Shown here piece by piece: positions 8,738-17,387 of a DNA stretch of 64,000 nucleotides (positions within the stretch are counted from its first letter, which is position 1; every line of letters begins with the position of its first letter). This DNA is from Anaerolineae bacterium. Lineage in GTDB: Bacteria > Chloroflexota > Anaerolineae > Aggregatilineales > Phototrophicaceae. Both the position numbers and the translations under genes were made by a program. Location of the stretch: assembly GCA_022820665.1 (NCBI GenBank), contig JAJEFB010000041.1, positions 120,874 through 184,873 on the forward strand. The letters are read 5' to 3'. Under the pieces are notes generated by a model. It had not been told where the DNA came from. It saw nothing but the letters and a program-made list of their open reading frames with translations, and ran no database searches.

Positions 8738-9628
8738 ATGAAGATCTCCGCTTTTCCTAAATGCTACCTGGAGGAAATCTCCAATGAAGGCGGCATGACC
8801 GTCTTCGACTGGATCGAAATGGCGCGGACCCTCGACGCCGACGGACTCGAAATGTACGAGGGCTTCTTCACCAGCCTCGATGACAGCTATATCAGGGAAT
8901 TGGGCGACGCCATCGCCCGAGCCGGCTTCGCTATGCCCATGCTCTGTTGCTCCCCCAACTTCACCCATCCCGACGCGGATGAACGCGCGAAAGCCGTGGA
9001 CAAAGAAGCGCGGATGATCCGCATCACCAAACTGCTGGGCGGCGACGGCGCGGTATGTCGAGTGCTCAGCGGGCAGCGTTACCCCGATGTCAGCCGCGAA
9101 CAAGGTTTGGCGTGGGTAGTCGAATGCATTGAAAAAGTGCTGCCGGTGGCGCGGGAGCACAATATCGTGCTGGGCTTGGAGAACCACTATAAGGACGGAT
9201 TCTGGGAATATCCGGAATTCGCCCAGAAGATGGACGTCTTCCTCGATCTGCTAAACGCCATCCCCGAGCGCGAGCATTTCGGCGTCCAATACGACCCGTC
9301 CAACGCCATCGTCGCCGGCGATGATCCCATCGAATTGCTGCGCGCCGTCGCCGACCGCGTGGTCAGCATGCACGCCAGCGACCGTTATCTCGCCGAGGGT
9401 TACACGCTGGAGGATCTGTTGGGTAGCGACGGCACCATTGGATATTCGCCCGCCCTTCAGCACGGCGTCACGGGCCAAGGCTTGAACGACTACGACCGGA
9501 TCTTTCAGATTCTCAGCGATACTGGCTACACTGGTTGGGTCAGTATTGAGGACGGCATGAACGGCATGGATGAAATGCGCGCGTCAATCGACTTTCTCAA
9601 AACGATGCGCGACAAGTATTTCACATAA
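8738..9628 (+). CDS. Sugar phosphate isomerase/epimerase-like TIM-barrel protein
   Basis: A 296-residue protein of the xylose-isomerase-like TIM-barrel superfamily (AP_endonuc_2). Signs are the N-terminal WIEMARTLDADGLEMY, the metal-binding-type segments LGLENHY and FGVQYDPSNA, MHASDRY, and the final VSIEDG strand with a conserved acidic residue. Members interconvert ketoses and epimers or act on inositol-type sugars; the substrate cannot be read here. The ATG at 8738 has AAGG seven bases upstream and is preferred to the GTG at 8735. Neighbouring dehydrogenase and HPS-family genes on the same strand suggest a sugar catabolic set, although a RhuM-like gene interrupts it. Confidence 0.87.
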   Translation: MKISAFPKCYLEEISNEGGMTVFDWIEMARTLDADGLEMYEGFFTSLDDSYIRELGDAIARAGFAMPMLCCSPNFTHPDADERAKAVDKEARMIRITKLLGGDGAVCRVLSGQRYPDVSREQGLAWVVECIEKVLPVAREHNIVLGLENHYKDGFWEYPEFAQKMDVFLDLLNAIPEREHFGVQYDPSNAIVAGDDPIELLRAVADRVVSMHASDRYLAEGYTLEDLLGSDGTIGYSPALQHGVTGQGLNDYDRIFQILSDTGYTGWVSIEDGMNGMDEMRASIDFLKTMRDKYFT

Positions 9629-9706
9629 AGAAACAACACGAGCTAAGCCAAATCACTGGCGGCAAGATCTGGATAGCCGGATTCATCTGCCGATTCCGAA
9701 CAAATA

Positions 9707-9715
9707 TGCTACAAT
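9707..9715 (+). promoter_or_regulatory. Extended -10 promoter element upstream of the RhuM-like gene
   Basis: TGC-TACAAT is an extended -10 box about 35 bases before the predicted start. No good -35 box is seen at the expected distance. It suggests that the RhuM-like gene has its own promoter. Confidence 0.4.
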
Positions 9716-9747
9716 GATGCGGCGGTTCGGCAATGGAGACCATGAAC

Positions 9748-10761
9748 ATGGCCGGTGACAATCACATTCTGCTCTATCAGACCGCAGATGGCGAAACTCG
9801 CTTGGAAGTGCTGTATCAAGAAGAAAGCCTTTGGCTCAGTCAGCGTGATATGGCGGAATTGCTACAGGTCACAACCAGAAACATCAGTGGCCATATCAAA
9901 AACATATATGCAGAAGGCGAATTGCTGGTTGACCCAACTCGGAAGTATTTCTTCCGAGTTCAAAACGAAGGGGGGCGCAGGGTTTCCCGCGAAATAGCCC
10001 ACTATAATCTTGATATGATTATCTCGGTCGGCTATCGGGTGAATTCCTATCGTGGGACGCAGTTCCGCATTTGGGCGACCAAACAATTGCGCGAATTGAT
10101 CGTCAAGGGCTTCGTGATGGACGACGATCGACTGGCGCATGGCGGCTCCAACTACTTTGAAGAACTGGAACAGCGGATACGCAATATCCGCGGTTCAGAA
10201 TACAACTTCTATCGCAAAGTCCGCGATGTCTTCGCCACCAGCATCGACTATCAATCGGGCAACCCTGTGGCGAAGCAATTCTTTGCGACTGTGCAAAACA
10301 AATTTCACTACGCGATTCATGGTCACACCGCCGCCGAACTCATTTTGGAGCGCGTCGGCAGCGAGAAGCTGAACATGGGCTTAACTACCTGGAAGCGCGA
10401 TACGATGACCATCCGAGACGCCTTTGTCGCCAAGAGTTACCTGGAAGCGATTGAATTGAAGCGCCTGAATTTGCTGGTTGAGCAATTCCTGTCATTTGCG
10501 GAATTGCAAGTTGTCGATCAGCGACCGATGTATATGAGGGATTGGGTAAAGAAGCTGGATCAGTTCATCAGCCAGTTAAACGAGATGCCATTGCTTCAAA
10601 ATGCTGGCAAAGTCTCGCGCGACGCCATGAAGTCGCGCGTCAGACACGAGTATGAAGCCTATCGAGAGCGATTAATGCGAGAGGAAAGGCTCTCTGAAGA
10701 AGAGTTCGCGCGGCGCTTGCAAGACGCGGGAGAAAAACTGCTGCCGCCCTTGGGCGAATAA
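9748..10761 (+). CDS. RhuM-family (virulence protein RhuM-like) protein
   Basis: A 337-residue protein from ATG at 9748, which has GGAG nine bases upstream; ATG at 9733 is an alternative. The N-terminal region LYQEESLWLSQRDMAELLQVTTRNISGHIKNIYAEGEL, together with the FRVQNEGGRRVSREIAHYNLDMIISVGYRV segment, is characteristic of RhuM proteins, named from a Salmonella pathogenicity island and common in accessory DNA. The second half contains the NKFHYAIHGHTAAELI motif and a charged C-terminal helix. The biochemical activity of the family is not established. It is an orphan here, with no restriction or toxin gene adjoining, and interrupts a sugar-metabolism group. Confidence 0.85.
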   Translation: MAGDNHILLYQTADGETRLEVLYQEESLWLSQRDMAELLQVTTRNISGHIKNIYAEGELLVDPTRKYFFRVQNEGGRRVSREIAHYNLDMIISVGYRVNSYRGTQFRIWATKQLRELIVKGFVMDDDRLAHGGSNYFEELEQRIRNIRGSEYNFYRKVRDVFATSIDYQSGNPVAKQFFATVQNKFHYAIHGHTAAELILERVGSEKLNMGLTTWKRDTMTIRDAFVAKSYLEAIELKRLNLLVEQFLSFAELQVVDQRPMYMRDWVKKLDQFISQLNEMPLLQNAGKVSRDAMKSRVRHEYEAYRERLMREERLSEEEFARRLQDAGEKLLPPLGE

Positions 10762-10882
10762 AAGGAAGCAACGACCACCCCGATTACTTGCGGTTGCTGT
10801 GTACGCACTGCAACCTTAGCAGAGGCGACAAGACTATGGCTCACGGTGACGAGTCGCGCAGAATGAGCGGAAGGAATGCGGA

Positions 10883-11929
10883 ATGGACGCCCTAGTCAAA
10901 TTCGGACGTGAGGACAAACAGGTCGAGATCCGCGATATCGCCCAACCGCCGGATCCCGGTCCTGGCGAGGTCGTGGTGGAAGTGCGAGCGGCGGGCGTCT
11001 GTGGCAGCGACCTGCACATGTGGCGCGATCATCAGAGTTGGACAATCAAGCTGCCGCTGGTGCTGGGGCACGAATTCTGTGGCGCCGTCGCCGCCGTCGG
11101 CGCGGATGTGGCGGGTTTCCAGGTCGGCGACCGCGTCGCCGTCGAGACAGCGGCGGAGATCTGCGGGAACTGCGTTTTCTGCCACGCGGGGGACTATAAT
11201 CAATGCCCGCATCGCTTGGGATACGGCGCTCTTTATGACGGGTCCTTCACCCGTTTCGTCACCGCCCGGCAAGGGATACTGCATCACATCCCGGCAAATG
11301 TGCCCTATGAATACGCCGCGCTCACCGAACCGATTTGCGTCGCTTATAACGCGCTGGTGGAAAAGACGCCAGCCCTGCGCCCGGGCGACACCGTCGTGAT
11401 TCAAGGTCCCGGACCGATCGGCATGATGGCCCTCTTCGTGGCCAAACTGCGCGGCGCCAGCGAGATCATCATGCTCGGCACCGATGTCGACAAACAGCGC
11501 TTGGACGTCGCGGAACAGATCGGCGCGACCAAGACGCTCAACATCGACGAAGACGACCCCATCGAATTAGTCCGATCGCTGGGCGACGGCTACGGCGCCG
11601 ACCTGATCGTCGACTGCACCGGCGTCAGCATCGCCTTGCAATCGGCGCTGGAAATGGTCCGCCCCAACGGCATCATCACCAAAATCGGCTGGGGACCGCA
11701 ACCGCTCAATTTCAACCTGGACCCCCTGGTGCAAAAAGCCGTGACGCTGCAAGGCACTTTCAGCCACCTGTATTCGACCTGGGAACGCGCGTTGGGCTTG
11801 CTGTCCTCCGGGCAGATCGATCTGGAATTGATCATCGGCGGCGTCTATCCCCTGGGCGACTGGGTCGAAGCCTTCGAAGAGATGGAAGCCGGCAACAACG
11901 TCAAATCAGTGCTCCTGCCAGCTACTTAA
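10883..11929 (+). CDS. Zinc-dependent alcohol/polyol dehydrogenase (MDR family)
   Basis: A 348-residue medium-chain dehydrogenase. The catalytic zinc motif is visible as VCGSDLHMW and GHEFCGAV. The structural-zinc cysteine cluster reads CGNCVFCHAGDYNQC, and the NAD(P) Rossmann motif is GPGPIGMMA. Length and order match sorbitol/threonine/alcohol dehydrogenases, which oxidise a secondary alcohol of a polyol or sugar derivative in the cytoplasm. ATG at 10883 has AGGA nine bases before it. The nearby isomerase and HPS-family enzyme suggest oxidation of a sugar alcohol or sugar phosphate, but the exact substrate is not determinable. Confidence 0.9.
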   Translation: MDALVKFGREDKQVEIRDIAQPPDPGPGEVVVEVRAAGVCGSDLHMWRDHQSWTIKLPLVLGHEFCGAVAAVGADVAGFQVGDRVAVETAAEICGNCVFCHAGDYNQCPHRLGYGALYDGSFTRFVTARQGILHHIPANVPYEYAALTEPICVAYNALVEKTPALRPGDTVVIQGPGPIGMMALFVAKLRGASEIIMLGTDVDKQRLDVAEQIGATKTLNIDEDDPIELVRSLGDGYGADLIVDCTGVSIALQSALEMVRPNGIITKIGWGPQPLNFNLDPLVQKAVTLQGTFSHLYSTWERALGLLSSGQIDLELIIGGVYPLGDWVEAFEEMEAGNNVKSVLLPAT

Positions 11930-11940
11930 ATGAAGAAAAT

Positions 11941-12006
11941 GTAGGGGCGACTCTGTGAGTCGCCCTCTTGAACGCAAATCATGTAGGAGCGACCCGGCGG
12001 GTCGTT
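11941..12006. repeat. Two GTAGGGGCGACC-type palindromic intergenic repeats
   Basis: Two copies of a short palindromic unit (GTAGGGGCGACT...AGTCGCCC at 11941-11966; GTAGGAGCGACC...GGGTCG at 11982-12006) fill the space between the dehydrogenase and HPS-family genes. Similar units recur near 28180, 39861, 44800, 51658, 58950, 60695 and 63320. Confidence 0.7.
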
Positions 12007-12031
12007 TGAACACGTTGAAATGGAGAACACA

Positions 12032-12703
12032 ATGTTGGATGCCAAAATCCAAATCTCAATCGACGTCATCGACCTCAAAGAAGCGATGGCATTAGCCCGC
12101 GCCTCGGTCAACGCGGGCGTTGATTGGCTCGAAGTGGGCACGCCGCTGCTGCTGGCTGAAGGCCTGCACGCCGTGCGCGCCTTCCGCGAAGCCTTCCCCG
12201 ATACGCCGATTGTTGTGGATCTAAAGACCATGGATGGCGCCGGGCTGGAAGCGGAAATGATGTTCAAAGCTGGCGGCGACATGGTGGTCGTCATGGGTCA
12301 AGCCCACGACGCCAGCATCATCGAACAGGTCAAAATGGCAAAGCGCTACGGCAAGCAGGTCATGTGCGATGTCATGCTCTGCCCGGATAAAGCGGGCCGC
12401 GCGCGCCAAGCGCAAGACATGGGCGTCGACTACATTATCGTACACACCGGCTTCGACGAACGTAATATGATTCCCGGGCTCACCCCGCTCGACGATCTGC
12501 CCGCTATCCTGGACGCGGTTGATATCCCAGTGCAAGCGGTCGGCGGCTTGAGTGTGCCGCAGGCTATTCAGACACTGCGGATGGGCGCGGAAATCGTCGT
12601 CTTTGGCGCGCCCCTGGTGATCAGCGGGCAAGAATTCAAAGCGGCCGATCCCAACTTCGACCGACAACTGCGCGAAATCGTCAAAACCGTGCGCAAGGCT
12701 TAA
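12032..12703 (+). CDS. Hexulose-6-phosphate synthase / 3-keto-L-gulonate-6-phosphate decarboxylase family protein (OMPDC superfamily)
   Basis: A 223-residue beta-alpha barrel protein from ATG at 12032, preceded by GGAG (ATG at 12020 is less likely). The superfamily signature is VVDLKTMD, the D-x-K-x-x-D motif providing the metal- and substrate-binding acids and the lysine. ISIDVIDLKEAM near the N-terminus and VQAVGGLSV plus VFGAPLV in the C-terminal phosphate-binding strands also fit. Members make or split C-C bonds in ketose or ketogulonate phosphates. No 3-hexulose-6-phosphate isomerase gene is adjacent, so the ribulose-monophosphate role is not demonstrated. It probably works with the dehydrogenase just upstream in a sugar-acid or polyol pathway. 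Confidence 0.87.
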   Translation: MLDAKIQISIDVIDLKEAMALARASVNAGVDWLEVGTPLLLAEGLHAVRAFREAFPDTPIVVDLKTMDGAGLEAEMMFKAGGDMVVVMGQAHDASIIEQVKMAKRYGKQVMCDVMLCPDKAGRARQAQDMGVDYIIVHTGFDERNMIPGLTPLDDLPAILDAVDIPVQAVGGLSVPQAIQTLRMGAEIVVFGAPLVISGQEFKAADPNFDRQLREIVKTVRKA

Positions 12704-12765
12704 TTCGTAGCTTGCCAAGTTTCAAAGTGTTGTAAGCCATAGACGCTTGTGAAATTTTTCCTTTA

Positions 12766-12784
12766 TGGCGCCGGACAGGCGCCA
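12766..12784 (+). terminator. Possible stem-loop after the HPS-family gene
   Basis: TGGCGCC and GGCGCCA form a perfect 7-base stem with a 5-base loop, 63 bases after the stop. The following AACTTGTT is only weakly U-rich, so this is a tentative terminator. Confidence 0.35.
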
Positions 12785-12850
12785 ACTTGTTATGTAGTGG
12801 AAATGACCGTATACTAGCCCGCTGGTAACGATCAGTTGGAACTGTTCTAT

Positions 12851-14419
12851 ATGTTCGTAAACGATTCAAGATTCGGCGATATTGTGGATTTTGACAAGTT
12901 GCGCGAGTCGATCCGCCACTTGTACGATGCGCTTTTGCCCGACTTCGACATGCACAAGTCGCTTCAAGTCGGCACCGAGCTTTACGGCGACGAACCGGAC
13001 TTGATGATCGCCGCCGGCGCCAGCATGTTGGCTTGGATGACAGTCATCGCAGCTGGCGAAGACGAGATCGCCGAAGACCTGAAGGACAGCTTGTTCACCC
13101 TGGGCTGGACCGAAGAAGAGATCGGATCCGACCTCTTAAGCGCGAGGACCGTCGCGACGCCGCTCAACGATGATCCTGACTGCGCCGATTTCCACATCAA
13201 GGGCCGCAAATGGCTGATCAATAACTCCTACCATGCCGACTATCACACCATCGTCGCCAAGATCGATCCGGATTCCAGCGGACCGCGTTCGCTGTCGATC
13301 TTCCTGGTGCCGCAAAGCAGTTGCAAGAACTGGGAACGCCTGGAGACCCACGTTTTGCGCAAAATGGTGCTGACCAGCTTCGATATCGACGGTCCCGGAC
13401 GGCTCTTGGGCAAAGCCGGCCACGGCTTGCAAATCCTGCAGCGCATGGCGATGCCCAGCAAATACCAGTGCGCCTACGTCGGTATCAAGCTGATCAACGA
13501 AGCCATACCCGCCGGCATCGAGCACTTGTCCAAAAAACGCATTTTCAACGAGAACCCGATCAACTTCAGCAATGTCCTGCGCCAGATGTACAACCTGGTG
13601 CTGCAAGGCGCGGTGCTCAATTTCATCTATTATCGCGCCCTGGCATTCAGCGCCGGCAGCTTCCTGCAATTCCACGGCGTCATGCTCAAGTCCTGGTTAT
13701 TGCTGCGCGCTAACGAACTGCTGGGGCAGAACCTGCTGGTGGTCGGCTCCAAGGGATTTCTGGCGGAATCCGTCATCGGTCGCAACACCATTGATTCTTT
13801 TGTCCTGCCCGTTTTTGACGGACACTACACCATCAATACCTTGATGACCGCTAAACATATGAAGCGCTACCTAGGGGCGGCACGCCGCGCCAACGTGGAA
13901 GAACGCCTGTCCATCTTGCGCGCGGGCAGCGCCATGTCCAGGGCCGGCGACCAGATTCGCGCGCCCTCGCGCAAGCTGCGCAATCCCGACTTCTTTGATT
14001 ACGCCCAATATATCGAGGACCTCGACCTGCCCATCGATCTTGATGCCCGCGCTGTGGTCGCGGCGATGCAATCGCTCTTTGACGAACTTAGCGCGCGCGA
14101 GCTGACCACCGATCCGGAACACCGTTACAAAATGGGTACCATGCTCCATTGGATGGAAGCCTTGCTGGCTGCTTGCGAGATGTGGCGTGCAACAGAAGAA
14201 GACGAGTATCTCAATGCCGTGATCATGCAGTACAACGCTTTTGTCAATCAATTCAACCAGATCATCAGCGAGAGCGCCTTGAATACGCCTTTCCTGACAT
14301 TAATGCGGCAGCGCCCCATGCGCAAATTTGAAAAACCGCGCGAGTTCTTGCTGCGCCTGTATCATCTGGTCGAACAGTTCTCCGTTCGTCAAGACACGCT
14401 GCTTGCAGAGCAGGGTTGA
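12851..14419 (+). CDS. Acyl-CoA-dehydrogenase-like flavoprotein, first of a tandem pair
   Basis: A 522-residue protein with the acyl-CoA dehydrogenase fold signature: LGWTEEEIGSDLLSARTVATP, then FHIKGRKWLINN (the central beta domain), a helical domain with LLVVGSKGF in place of the usual FAD-contacting Q-x-x-GG-x-G, and VLPVFDGHYTINTLM where classical enzymes have the IYEGT catalytic-glutamate segment. Aspartate thus replaces the usual glutamate. About 130 extra helical residues follow. The ATG at 12851 matches the start of the paralogue; the longer frame uses a TTG. Its paralogue starts 184 bases downstream. No electron-transfer flavoprotein or CoA ligase gene is near, so an ordinary beta-oxidation role is doubtful. 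Confidence 0.82.
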   Translation: MFVNDSRFGDIVDFDKLRESIRHLYDALLPDFDMHKSLQVGTELYGDEPDLMIAAGASMLAWMTVIAAGEDEIAEDLKDSLFTLGWTEEEIGSDLLSARTVATPLNDDPDCADFHIKGRKWLINNSYHADYHTIVAKIDPDSSGPRSLSIFLVPQSSCKNWERLETHVLRKMVLTSFDIDGPGRLLGKAGHGLQILQRMAMPSKYQCAYVGIKLINEAIPAGIEHLSKKRIFNENPINFSNVLRQMYNLVLQGAVLNFIYYRALAFSAGSFLQFHGVMLKSWLLLRANELLGQNLLVVGSKGFLAESVIGRNTIDSFVLPVFDGHYTINTLMTAKHMKRYLGAARRANVEERLSILRAGSAMSRAGDQIRAPSRKLRNPDFFDYAQYIEDLDLPIDLDARAVVAAMQSLFDELSARELTTDPEHRYKMGTMLHWMEALLAACEMWRATEEDEYLNAVIMQYNAFVNQFNQIISESALNTPFLTLMRQRPMRKFEKPREFLLRLYHLVEQFSVRQDTLLAEQG

Positions 14420-14603
14420 ACTGATCGACGGGCATAGCGCTTGCCCTTGGCAAGACGCGTCGAGCCTGTGCTGGGGCGCTATTAGGAAAACGGCTGACTT
14501 GGGCAAGAGGGGCGGCAAGTTGAAGGCGCGCGCGGCGCTCGTATCTTGCAAGGTTGTTTTGTCATTCGCATAGCTGGATTGCACTAGGATTCTGCCAAGA
14601 ACC

Positions 14604-16148
14604 ATGGACATCGTAAAAGACCGGAACTTCGGCGACATCATCGACTACGGACGCTTGCGCCGCGGCATGAAGGCGGTGCTGGATAACGTCTATCCTACCT
14701 TCAACTTAATGGGCTCCATGCTGGAAGCCACCCGGCTCTTTCGCAACAACCCAAGTTACATGACCGCCTGCGCCGCCAGCGGGCTGGCTTATATGATGCT
14801 GGTAGCCGGCGAAGAATACGAATTGGCGGCCAAACTCAAGGGCAAGATCTTCACCCTGAGTTGGACCGAAGAGCACACGGGCACCGACTTGCTAAGCATC
14901 AGGACCGAAGCGACGCCGGCAAGCGACGACCCGAGCGAGAAGCAGTTCCACATCAAGGGTCAGAAGTGGCTGATCAATAATTCCTACCACGCCGATTATC
15001 ACTCGGTCATCGCCAAGGTGGATCCCGCCGCCAACGGTCCACGCTCGCTCTCCATCTTCGCGGTGCCTCATAGCAGCACCAGGAACTGGGAACGGCTGGA
15101 AACGCACGTGCTGCGCAGCATGGTGCTGACCAAGTTCGAGATTGACGGTCCGGGCATCTTGATCGGCCAGGTCGGGCGCGGCTTGGAAATCTTGCAGCGT
15201 ATGGCGCTGCCCTCAAAATACCACTGCGCCTATATGGGCGTATCCATGGTCGCGGATTCCCTGCCCGCCGCCATCGATCATCTCTCGAGCAAGAATATAT
15301 TCGGCGACAATCCCATTCGCTTCAGCAATGTCTTTCGCCAGCTTTACAATCTAGTTCTACAAGCGGCGCATATCAATTTCACGTTTTTCCGCGCGCTCGC
15401 TTTCAGCGACAGTCCCTTCCTGCAATTTCACGGCATCATGCTGAAGTCCTGGCTGCTGCTCAAATGCAACGAGATCCTCTCGCAGAATCTGCTGGTCACG
15501 GGATCCAAGGGATTCCTGAAAGAATCCAACATCGGCGGCAATGCCATCGACTCCTTCGTCTACCCGGTATTCGACGGGCATTACACGCTTAACACCCTGC
15601 TCACCTATAAACACGCGCGGCGTTACCTGGAAGCGACGAACCAGGGCGACATCGCCGAACGCATGGCTGCACTGCGCGACAATGCCTACATCCCGCTGGA
15701 GGGTAAGCAAATCCTCAACAACAGCCGGGAGACGCGCCATCCGCCCTTCTTCGATTACGCTGATTATGTGAAACGCTGCGAATTGCCCATCGCCCTCGAC
15801 GCCTCGGCGCCGATTAAGACCAGCCGGCAGATTATCAATGCCATCCAAGCCCGCGGCGCTACCCACGAGCCGGAATACCGCTACAAGATCGGCATGCTGA
15901 TACACAACCTGGAAGCCCTGCTCTCGGCAATCGAATTATGGAAAGTGACCGGCAACGACCATTATCTCAACGCTATCATCATGCAATACAACGATGTCGC
16001 CAAGTTGATCAACCGCATCATCAGCGAGGGCTATTTCGATGTCCCGTTTATCGAACCGTTGCGGCAACAACCATTGCCCGATGTTGATGATCCCCGCCAG
16101 TTTCTGCTGGACCTGCTCAATGTGAAAGGGCAGATTCGATCCAATTAG
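14604..16148 (+). CDS. Acyl-CoA-dehydrogenase-like flavoprotein, second of a tandem pair
   Basis: A 514-residue paralogue of the preceding protein, alignable by eye throughout: both begin with a (R/N)FGDI(V/I)D motif and share the WTEE-x-(I/T)-G-(S/T)-DLLS segment, the FHIKG-x-KWLINNSYHADYH block, and PVFDGHYT with aspartate in place of the expected catalytic glutamate. The C-terminal helical extension (YRYKIGMLIHNLEALLSAIELW) is also shared. Conservation of all parts, including the altered residue and the extension, argues that both copies are functional and belong to a divergent subfamily. The reaction is unknown; oxidation of a CoA thioester or a related flavin reaction is inferred from fold only. 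Confidence 0.82.
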   Translation: MDIVKDRNFGDIIDYGRLRRGMKAVLDNVYPTFNLMGSMLEATRLFRNNPSYMTACAASGLAYMMLVAGEEYELAAKLKGKIFTLSWTEEHTGTDLLSIRTEATPASDDPSEKQFHIKGQKWLINNSYHADYHSVIAKVDPAANGPRSLSIFAVPHSSTRNWERLETHVLRSMVLTKFEIDGPGILIGQVGRGLEILQRMALPSKYHCAYMGVSMVADSLPAAIDHLSSKNIFGDNPIRFSNVFRQLYNLVLQAAHINFTFFRALAFSDSPFLQFHGIMLKSWLLLKCNEILSQNLLVTGSKGFLKESNIGGNAIDSFVYPVFDGHYTLNTLLTYKHARRYLEATNQGDIAERMAALRDNAYIPLEGKQILNNSRETRHPPFFDYADYVKRCELPIALDASAPIKTSRQIINAIQARGATHEPEYRYKIGMLIHNLEALLSAIELWKVTGNDHYLNAIIMQYNDVAKLINRIISEGYFDVPFIEPLRQQPLPDVDDPRQFLLDLLNVKGQIRSN

Positions 16149-16238
16149 CTCCTGTCTGTAACCCGCGTCTCTTCAAATTGCCCTGTTTTCCGTTACTATT
16201 CTTGTCAGTATCTCACCCTCTCCCCTCGGAGATAATCC

Positions 16239-17381
16239 ATGAGCGAACTGATTGACCTTCTAACCGATCTCGTCTCAATCGACTCGGTCAATCCTGACCT
16301 GGTGCCCGGCAGCGCCGGCGAGGCGGCTATGGCTGAATTCATCGCCGAATGGGGACGACAAAACGGCTTGGAAACGCATGTCCAGGAAGCCGCAGCCGGG
16401 CGCCCCAATACTGTGCTGATCGCTCGTGGCAGCGGCGGCGGCAAGTCCCTGATGCTCAACGCGCATACCGATGTGGTCGGCGTATCGGGCATGGACGCGC
16501 CCTTCGCGCCCAAGATCGCCGACGGGCGCATGTACGGACGCGGCGCTTATGATATGAAAAGCGGACTGGCCGCCTGCATGCTGGCTTTGAAGGCGGCGCA
16601 GAACATGGCGCTCCGCGGCGACGTCATCGTCAGCGCGGTGGCCGACGAAGAATACGGCAGCATCGGCACAGAGGCTCTGCTAGCGGAATGGGAACGCTGG
16701 CCCGCGGATGCAGTGCTGATCGCCGAGCCGACAGAACTCGCCATCAGCATCGCGCATCGCGGCTTCGTCTGGCTGGAATTCGAGGTCACCGGGGTAGCGG
16801 CGCACGGATCCCGCCCCCAACTCGGCGTAGACGCCATCGTCAAAATGGGGAAGGCGTTGCTGGCGCTCGACGCCTTGGATCAAAAACTGCGCGCCCACCC
16901 GACGCACGACCTGCTGGGAAGCGGCTCCCTGCACGCCTCTTTCATTGAAGGTGGCGAAGAAATCTCGATGATTCCGGCGCGCTGCAAATTGCTGGCTGAA
17001 CGTCGCACTATCCCCGGTGAAAGCGCCGAAAGCGTAGCGGCGGAAGCGCAGGCTCTGCTCGACGAAATCACCGCCAAGGACCCCGACTTCAAAGCGGGTG
17101 TAAAAGCGACCTTTTCTCGAAGTCCTTATGGCATCGCCGCCGATCATGCGCTGGTGCAAACCCTCAAGCGGCACGCGGAAGCTTGTCTGGGAAGCGATGT
17201 GCCCGTTATCGGCAGCAGTTGGTGGATGGACGCCGCTTTATTCGGTGACCGCGAGGTTCCCACCGTCGTATTGGGTCCGGCCGGCGCCGGCGCTCACGCT
17301 CGCGTCGAATGGGTTGATTTGGCATCGGTCGAACGCTGTCAGGAGATTTATACGGCGCTGATCGCGGATTTCTGTCGCTGA
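16239..17381 (+). CDS. M20-family metallohydrolase (ArgE/DapE/ACY1-like deacylase)
   Basis: A 380-residue cytoplasmic zinc hydrolase. The metal and catalytic motifs are visible: LNAHTDVV (H76, D78), YGRGAYDMKSG (D105), ADEEYG (catalytic E137 and metal ligand E138), AEPTE, and a C-terminal HAR motif supplying the last histidine. A dimerisation domain interrupts the catalytic domain from about residue 175 to 290. Members deacylate acyl amino acids (ArgE), split succinyl-diaminopimelate (DapE) or cleave dipeptides; sequence alone does not decide. No arginine or lysine biosynthesis gene adjoins. ATG at 16239 has GGAG eight bases upstream. It converges with the YchF gene, leaving 6 bases between them. 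Confidence 0.9.
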   Translation: MSELIDLLTDLVSIDSVNPDLVPGSAGEAAMAEFIAEWGRQNGLETHVQEAAAGRPNTVLIARGSGGGKSLMLNAHTDVVGVSGMDAPFAPKIADGRMYGRGAYDMKSGLAACMLALKAAQNMALRGDVIVSAVADEEYGSIGTEALLAEWERWPADAVLIAEPTELAISIAHRGFVWLEFEVTGVAAHGSRPQLGVDAIVKMGKALLALDALDQKLRAHPTHDLLGSGSLHASFIEGGEEISMIPARCKLLAERRTIPGESAESVAAEAQALLDEITAKDPDFKAGVKATFSRSPYGIAADHALVQTLKRHAEACLGSDVPVIGSSWWMDAALFGDREVPTVVLGPAGAGAHARVEWVDLASVERCQEIYTALIADFCR

Positions 17382-17387
17382 CGCCGC

